A stretch of DNA of 36,133 nt from Spirochaetales bacterium. GTDB lineage: Bacteria; Spirochaetota; Spirochaetia; DSM-27196; SLST01. The DNA lies in NCBI GenBank assembly GCA_007127335.1, contig SKZO01000094.1:1-36133 (forward strand), written 5' to 3'. Position numbers and translations under genes: made by a program. The notes beneath the pieces are model-generated. The model did not search any database. It was not told where the DNA came from and saw only the letters and a program-made list of their open reading frames with translations. Positions 31,131 through 36,133 of the stretch are shown piece after piece (position 1 is the first letter of the stretch; each line of letters starts with the position of its first letter).

Positions 31131-32665
31131 AGCGAACCGCCGTGACCCAGAGCTCGAGAATCCCGGCGCGCCTGCTCGCGCTCGGTCTGGCGCTCATGCT
31201 CCAGGCAGCCGCTCCCGGTGTGCCCGCAGCCTCCGAACGGACGATCACGCTCGGGACCGATGACGGGTGGCGAGCCCTGCGCGACGAGCCGGGAGCGCGC
31301 CTCGAGGCCGGACGCCGGGGGTATCTCGATCTGACGCTCGACCGTTTCCGCTACGAGGCCGGACCCACGACCGAGCTCCTCCTCCGTTTCGACGAGACGC
31401 CGCTTCGTGACGCCGCGGCACGGCACGACGTCGTTGGCGGAGCTCAGGAGCTCACGACCACCGCTCACCGAACCGGGTCCGGCGCCCTTCTCGTCGACGG
31501 TCCCGAGGATCGCATCGAGCTCGTGCCTCGCGCGGGATCGGCGTTCGTGCCCGGCCACCAGTGGGCCGACTTCACGTTCGAGTTCTGGTTCTACCCCGTC
31601 GCCCTCAATGAAAGTGGCGCGATTCTGCGGTGGCACGCGCGGGAGGGCGCCGAGCACGGGTTCCGTGTGCAGGAGGTCTCCATCGAGATCGCGCGCGGAA
31701 CGACGCGTGCGCGGTTCGAGAACTTCTTCGTGCGCCCGGACGGGCAGCCGATCTCCTTCGAGCTCGAGGGTCCCCGGCGTCTGATACCGCGGACCTGGGC
31801 CCACCACATGGTGCGCTTCAACGGCAGGACCGGGCTGATCGAGTACCTCGTCGACGGCGTCCCGTCGGATCTCACGCATGTCTCCGAGAGCCGTCGCCAT
31901 GACGGCACCGTCTTCTACCCGCGTATCGCGGCCCTGCGTGGAGATGGCCTCGTCGTCGCCGACGGGTTTGTGGGAGCGGTCGACGAGCTGCGCATCGAGT
32001 CCCGCTTCGTCGAGGATCCGGCAGATCACGAGTACCCTCCCCGCGGCGAGACGTTCTCCACCGACTACCTCGATCTGGGCTCTCCCGGTGCCAGGCTGAC
32101 CCGGATCGACGCGATCTACGATGCCCCGCTGCTCAGCGACGTCTTTCTCTCCTACCGACTCGTCGATCTGCGTGATGATCACTCGCCTCGCGAAGACCGC
32201 GAAGACTGGGTGCCGGTCATCCCCGGGGAGACCGTTTTCGGCGCCCGAGGCCGCTTCCTTCAGCTTCGTCTCGAGCTCTATCCTGACACCCGTGAAGGCC
32301 TGTCTCCAAGGCTTTCGCAGATCGTCATCGCGTACGAACCGGCCGACCCTCCCCTGCCGCCCACCGGTCTGCGGGCCATCCCGCATGACGGGGCGGTCAC
32401 GCTCGAGTGGGCCGAGACACGCGAGCCGGATATCGCCGGCTACCTGGTGTACTATGGGGACCAGTCGGGTCGATACTTCGGCACCGACGGCTCGTTGGGG
32501 CCGTCGCCTGTCGATGTTGGTCGCGCCACCTCCGTCACGATCGACGGTCTGGCGAACGGCACGCTCTACTTCTTCGCGGTGCAGGCGTACGGCTCGTTCG
32601 AGGATCACACGTCCGCTGAGTTCTCGCGCGAAGTTGCCGCTCGACCCGCGAAGGTCTACCGATGA
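31124..32665 (+). CDS. Secreted LamG/FnIII domain protein
   Basis: The protein is 513 residues. The signal peptide is residues 1 to about 38 (basic start, LLALGLALMLQAA core, PAAS end). A concanavalin/LamG-like domain (about 60-300) shows FTFEFWFYP, GAILRWHAREG, TWAHHMVRFNGRTGLIEYLVDG and VGAVDELRI, all typical of laminin-G-3 folds. A C-terminal fibronectin type III domain (about 408-505) shows PPTGLRAIPHDGAVTLEWA, DIAGYLVYYG and LANGTLYFFAVQAY. It is probably periplasmic or surface-located and may bind glycans or proteins. It overlaps the TPR gene by four bases and lies 30 bases from divergent uvrC. Confidence 0.82.
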   Translation: MRKRTAVTQSSRIPARLLALGLALMLQAAAPGVPAASERTITLGTDDGWRALRDEPGARLEAGRRGYLDLTLDRFRYEAGPTTELLLRFDETPLRDAAARHDVVGGAQELTTTAHRTGSGALLVDGPEDRIELVPRAGSAFVPGHQWADFTFEFWFYPVALNESGAILRWHAREGAEHGFRVQEVSIEIARGTTRARFENFFVRPDGQPISFELEGPRRLIPRTWAHHMVRFNGRTGLIEYLVDGVPSDLTHVSESRRHDGTVFYPRIAALRGDGLVVADGFVGAVDELRIESRFVEDPADHEYPPRGETFSTDYLDLGSPGARLTRIDAIYDAPLLSDVFLSYRLVDLRDDHSPREDREDWVPVIPGETVFGARGRFLQLRLELYPDTREGLSPRLSQIVIAYEPADPPLPPTGLRAIPHDGAVTLEWAETREPDIAGYLVYYGDQSGRYFGTDGSLGPSPVDVGRATSVTIDGLANGTLYFFAVQAYGSFEDHTSAEFSREVAARPAKVYR

Positions 32666-35382
32666 TCAGTGAACGAGTTCAGGAGCTGCTGATCCGCGCG
32701 CGGAACGCGTTTCGGCTGCGGGACTACGAGACGGCGGATCATCTCGTCGACGACATGCTCGACGAGTATCCCGAATCGATTGCCGGCCACATCCTCAAGG
32801 GTATCATCCTCGGTCGTACCGGGCGGAACCAGCAGGCGATACGGGTCTTTCGCCGCGCGCTCGAGCTCGATCCGGTGAACGCGGAAGCGTTCAACAACAT
32901 CGCCGTCAGCCTGCGCCAGGAAGGGAAGCTCCGGGAGGCGTTGCGGGCGGTACAGAAGGCCGAGGATCTCTTTGGCGGCCGGGCGGACATTCTCTACAAC
33001 AAGGGGAATATCCTCAAGGACCTCGGGCAGATCAACGAGGCGATGGCCACATATCTCAAGGCGATCGAAGCGGATGATCGGTACGTGCTCGCCTACAACA
33101 ACCTGGGCACGCTCTATCAGGGCCGCGGCGACCTCAACAGGGCGGTTGAGACCTTCAGCGTTGGTCTCGCGATCGACCCGAATCACCCTACGCTTCGGTA
33201 CAACCTGGGGCTCGCGTACGAGGAGCAGGGCCGACTCGAGGAGGCGCAGGGCGAGTACGAGCGGTCGCTCAAGTCGCGGCCCGGATGGGGGGAGGCGCTC
33301 AACAACCTTGGAATCGTCTTCCAGAAGCAGGAGCGTTATCAGGAGGCCGAACGCACCTTTCAGGAGATTCTGCACGTCAACCGGCACGATCCGCGGGCGA
33401 ACAACAACCTCGCGACCAACTATGCGCTTCAGGGCCGCACCCGGGACGCCATGCAGTTCTACCGGCAGGCGCTGCAGGCAGACCCGTCGTACTCGCGCGC
33501 CGCCGGCAACCTTGGCCAGCTCATCGACCACCAGCGGGACATGGGCGATGCCGTCGAGGAGCTGCAACAGCTTGCTGAGCTCGACAGCGACAACATAGAG
33601 CTCCAGTACCGGCTCGCACTCGCGCTCTCGCGGACCGACCGCCACGAAGCAGCCGAGCGCGTGCTGCTGCGCGTTCTCACACTGGATCCGCGCCACCTGG
33701 AGGCGACCCGGCTCCTCGCGGACATCTATCTCAGATCAGGCCAGGACGAGAAGGCGGCGAAGTGTTACAGCCGCCTGAAGACGATCAACGCCGACTTCTA
33801 CGACCATCACCTGGACCGCGCCCGGGTGTTCCAGCGTCGCGGTGATCCGGCAACCGCCCTGCAGGAGATCGAGACCTACCTCGACTCGAAGGCCGGGGAT
33901 CTCGACGGGCTGCTCTCCAAGGCCTCTATCCTGGTGGATCTGGGCCGACGCGACGAGGCGCTCGAGATGCTCGAGGAGCTGCGCAAGCTCTATCCCGGAG
34001 ATGGTCGCATCATCGCCGCTGTTGCGAGTGCTCACCAGCGCGCCGGAGACCGCGAAGAGGCGATTCGGGCGGTTGACGAGCTGATCAACCTCCAGGGAAG
34101 CCGTGCGACGCCGGAGGACATCGAGGCTCTCAACGAGAGTCTGGAGCTCTACGAGCAGGCGGTCGACGCCTTTGCAGAGGAGTATCAGCTGAGCTGGGAT
34201 CGTACACTGACCCGCCTTGGCGAGCTCACGACTGAAGAGGAGGAGGACGAGGACCAGGAGCTCGCCGTAGACGAACAGGTCAGCCTGGATGAGGACTCGA
34301 TTCCCATTCTCAGCTTCGGCGGCGAGGAGCTGATCGAGCCCGACGAGTGGGACGTCCAGGTCCGGGACGAGGATGACGAGGAAGACGATGAGTACCTCGG
34401 GGTCGAGCCCCCCGAAGAGCTCGCACCGTCGCTCGTCACGCTCCCGGACGAACAGCATCGGCGCGGAGGCGAGCAGTTCGCCGAAGCGCTTCGATCTCCG
34501 TACCGCGACGGCGGGCTTGCTGCCCCGCGTCCCGCGCCGCAGCCGCAGCCGCAGCCGCCGGCGGAGCTTCCGGCGGAGCTTCCGGCGGAGCTTCCGCCGG
34601 ACGAACCGGCGGCGACGTATGCCGAACCGCCACCGGCCTACCCGCTCCCCGGGTCTCCGCCGCACGCAGCCCCCTCGGACCAGCCGCCCTCGCCGGCGGA
34701 TGCCGCGGCCGGACCCATCCCGGCGCGACCGGCTCCGCCGGAGTCCCATCCACCGCCGGGCCCGGATCAGCAGGCCCCCGATGCGGAACCCGAGGTTCCG
34801 CTCGCGGAGGTCCCCGACGAGTTCGAGATCATCGAAGACGGCGACTTCTCCCCGGAGGAGGAACCGGAAATCGAGTTCGGCGAGCCCGATACCGATGACA
34901 TCGAGCAGGAGCCGGTTCCGACCATCGATGATCTCCTTGGGGAGACCGAAGGAGTCGATGAGCTCGAGGAGGAACCGACGCCTGAGCCGACCGTCGACCT
35001 TCCGGCCGACGCAGAGCCCTCTCCCCTCGATCCCGCGGGCCTGCTCGACTACCTCTCCGATATGACCGGCGCGCTGCCGCCTGAGAAGCGCCGAGAGTAC
35101 ATGGCAAGCGAGGAGCGGCTGAAGCTCGAGTACCTGCGCGCGCGGCTGGCCGGTCGGCCGGGTCTCCATCGGGGTGTGAGTCGTTACGCGCGCGACGCAG
35201 ACGGTGCCTCCGTTCCGCTGACACCCAAGCGACTGAGTGATACCCTGAGCTACATCGGTCACATCGCTACCTATCACCCGGATGCCGGCATTGGAACGGC
35301 GCTCCAGCACCGCGTCGGCTCTGTGCTTGCACAGTTGCGTCAGATGCGGAACAATCCAGTCTCCGGAGATTCTCCTTCATGA
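32662..35382 (+). CDS. TPR-repeat protein with acidic/proline-rich region
   Basis: The protein is 906 residues. Residues 1 to about 480 hold around a dozen consecutive TPR units, with helices such as AFNNIAVSLRQEGKLREAL, AYNNLGTLYQGRGDLNRAV and ALNNLGIVFQKQERYQEAE. Residues about 520-580 are very acidic, 610-700 are Pro/Ala-rich with PAEL repeats, and 700-790 are again acidic. A helical, charged C-terminal segment (about 795-906) is probably folded (LLDYLSDMTGALPPEKRREY). No signal peptide is seen, so it is probably a cytoplasmic scaffold. It is translationally coupled to the LamG gene upstream and the HDOD gene downstream. Confidence 0.88.
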   Translation: MISERVQELLIRARNAFRLRDYETADHLVDDMLDEYPESIAGHILKGIILGRTGRNQQAIRVFRRALELDPVNAEAFNNIAVSLRQEGKLREALRAVQKAEDLFGGRADILYNKGNILKDLGQINEAMATYLKAIEADDRYVLAYNNLGTLYQGRGDLNRAVETFSVGLAIDPNHPTLRYNLGLAYEEQGRLEEAQGEYERSLKSRPGWGEALNNLGIVFQKQERYQEAERTFQEILHVNRHDPRANNNLATNYALQGRTRDAMQFYRQALQADPSYSRAAGNLGQLIDHQRDMGDAVEELQQLAELDSDNIELQYRLALALSRTDRHEAAERVLLRVLTLDPRHLEATRLLADIYLRSGQDEKAAKCYSRLKTINADFYDHHLDRARVFQRRGDPATALQEIETYLDSKAGDLDGLLSKASILVDLGRRDEALEMLEELRKLYPGDGRIIAAVASAHQRAGDREEAIRAVDELINLQGSRATPEDIEALNESLELYEQAVDAFAEEYQLSWDRTLTRLGELTTEEEEDEDQELAVDEQVSLDEDSIPILSFGGEELIEPDEWDVQVRDEDDEEDDEYLGVEPPEELAPSLVTLPDEQHRRGGEQFAEALRSPYRDGGLAAPRPAPQPQPQPPAELPAELPAELPPDEPAATYAEPPPAYPLPGSPPHAAPSDQPPSPADAAAGPIPARPAPPESHPPPGPDQQAPDAEPEVPLAEVPDEFEIIEDGDFSPEEEPEIEFGEPDTDDIEQEPVPTIDDLLGETEGVDELEEEPTPEPTVDLPADAEPSPLDPAGLLDYLSDMTGALPPEKRREYMASEERLKLEYLRARLAGRPGLHRGVSRYARDADGASVPLTPKRLSDTLSYIGHIATYHPDAGIGTALQHRVGSVLAQLRQMRNNPVSGDSPS
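34540..34593 (+). repeat. Compound minisatellite in the TPR gene
   Basis: CAGCCG occurs three times (34540-34557), followed by three perfect copies of the 12-mer CCGGCGGAGCTT (34558-34593). They encode Gln-Pro and Pro-Ala-Glu-Leu repeats. Both units keep the reading frame. Confidence 0.9.
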
Positions 35383-36133
35383 GCAGCGACACGCATCTGC
35401 AGAAGATCGAGAAGTACATCAACACGATGCCCGCCCTTCCCGTGACGGTTACGAAGGTCGTCGAGATCGCGAACAACCCGGCTACCTCCCCGGTCGACCT
35501 GAACCAGGTGATCAGTCTCGATCCGGTTCTCATGGCCAAGGTACTCAAGCTGATCAACTCCGCGTACTACGGCGTGTCGACGAAGGTCAACTCGCTCGTG
35601 CGCGCGATCATCATGCTCGGCATCAATACCGTGAAGAATCTCGCGCTCAGCTCCGCCGTGATCGATACGCTCGGGCGCAAGAACCAGTTTCGCGCGCTCG
35701 ATCCGCAGGCGTTCTGGAGGCACTCGCTCGGGGTGGGAGTCACGTCGAAGCTCATCGCCCGAAAGCGCGGAATCGATTCGTCGAAGCTCGAGGAGTACTT
35801 CATCGCCGGGCTGCTGCACGGGATCGGGAAGATACCGCTCAACAACGTCCTCAGCGATCAGTACATCGAGGCGATGAGTACCGCCGACCGTCAGAAGATT
35901 CCGCTCTGTGCCGCCGAGCGCAAGGTGTTCGGGTTCGATCACACCTTCGTTGGGGTGCGCATTGGCGAAGCGTGGAATCTCGGCAATGCCATCCTCGACA
36001 CGATCAAGTACCAGGTGCGACCCGCCGAGTACCAGGGCCAGTACTCGGATATCGTGAACACGACCCATGCGGCGATCTACTTCGTCACCATCGCCGAGAT
36101 CGGCTTCTCGGGCGACCGATACCCCGAGCGGGC
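35379..36133 (+). CDS. HDOD domain protein (3' end outside window)
   Basis: 251 codons are visible from ATG 35379, which overlaps the TPR stop (ATGA). The HDOD start IEKYINTMPALPVTVTKVVEIANNP is followed by SLDPVLMAKVLKLINSAYYG, LVRAIIMLGINTVKNLALS and FWRHSLGVGVTSKLIA. The HD-type motif reads AGLLHGIGKI, so the catalytic aspartate of HD phosphohydrolases is a glycine. HDOD proteins are generally non-enzymatic signalling modules, for example in chemotaxis or motility control, and this fits. The C-terminal part is beyond the window. Confidence 0.88.
   Translation, partial: MSSDTHLQKIEKYINTMPALPVTVTKVVEIANNPATSPVDLNQVISLDPVLMAKVLKLINSAYYGVSTKVNSLVRAIIMLGINTVKNLALSSAVIDTLGRKNQFRALDPQAFWRHSLGVGVTSKLIARKRGIDSSKLEEYFIAGLLHGIGKIPLNNVLSDQYIEAMSTADRQKIPLCAAERKVFGFDHTFVGVRIGEAWNLGNAILDTIKYQVRPAEYQGQYSDIVNTTHAAIYFVTIAEIGFSGDRYPER

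Noticed and set aside
31094-32608. 500-codon upstream extension of uvrC on the minus strand
   Set aside because: The frame is open but antisense to the LamG gene, and UvrC conservation begins exactly at the ATG at 31093.
33736-35310. 524-codon minus-strand frame opposite the TPR gene
   Set aside because: The Arg-rich sequence mirrors the acidic and proline-rich codons of the TPR protein. No ribosome binding site or motif is present.
1-36133. CRISPR arrays, insertion sequences, prophage or integrase genes
   Set aside because: No spaced direct repeats, transposase, integrase or phage structural motifs are visible. The only tandem repeats are the two short ones listed.

Overview
The window is a GC-rich, gene-dense bacterial chromosome segment. 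The content and order fit a free-living, diderm member of the Spirochaetales (Spirochaeta-like), although I infer this from gene content and have no 16S or marker search. Supporting points are the rpoN-hpf-hprK-ptsH block, an lptC-lptA-lptB set, a spirochaete-type YmdB homologue, an outer-membrane protein with FlgD-type Ig repeats, and a TPR plus HDOD pair. There are no insertion sequences, prophage genes or CRISPR arrays. The only accessory element is a small hicBA toxin-antitoxin pair.

Layout. 1-2560 (minus) holds most of a large surface protein: signal peptide, probable beta-barrel part, then at least five Ig-like repeats. It runs off the left edge. 2752-3113 holds hicB-hicA, followed by a convergent tRNA-Leu(CAG) with its own promoter and terminator. 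3675-5940 holds an Eis-like acetyltransferase and an enolase-superfamily enzyme. 5912-10171 (minus) holds an hsp20 gene, a 38-residue membrane mini-protein, a GH77 4-alpha-glucanotransferase and a long-chain acyl-CoA synthetase. 10386-11631 (plus) holds a YmdB-like protein and an RseC-like membrane protein. 11576-14159 (minus) is cheR-cheB-lipB. 14303-14761 holds a DUF151 protein.

14822-29292 (plus) is one uninterrupted run of 16 genes, nearly all joined by 4- or 8-base start/stop overlaps: pyrG, lptC, lptA, lptB, surE, rpoN, hpf, hprK, ptsH, a DUF4390 gene, ntrY, ntrX, lexA, holA, a DUF1499 gene and serA. It brings together nucleotide synthesis, envelope lipid export, sigma-54 and a sigma-54 activator with its kinase, HPr-based carbon/energy regulation, the SOS repressor and a replisome subunit. 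It meets uvrC (minus) tail to tail. 31124-36133 (plus) is a secreted LamG/FnIII protein, a TPR protein with a long acidic/proline-rich region, and an HDOD protein cut by the right edge.

Two signals stand out. First, several first-in-transcript genes (hicB, ymdB, the DUF151 gene, pyrG, possibly the acyl-CoA synthetase and uvrC) lack a Shine-Dalgarno sequence and have a -10 element ending only 6-9 bases before the start codon, which predicts leaderless mRNAs. Second, the YmdB homologue keeps the fold-diagnostic sequence but has replaced nearly every metal-binding and catalytic residue.
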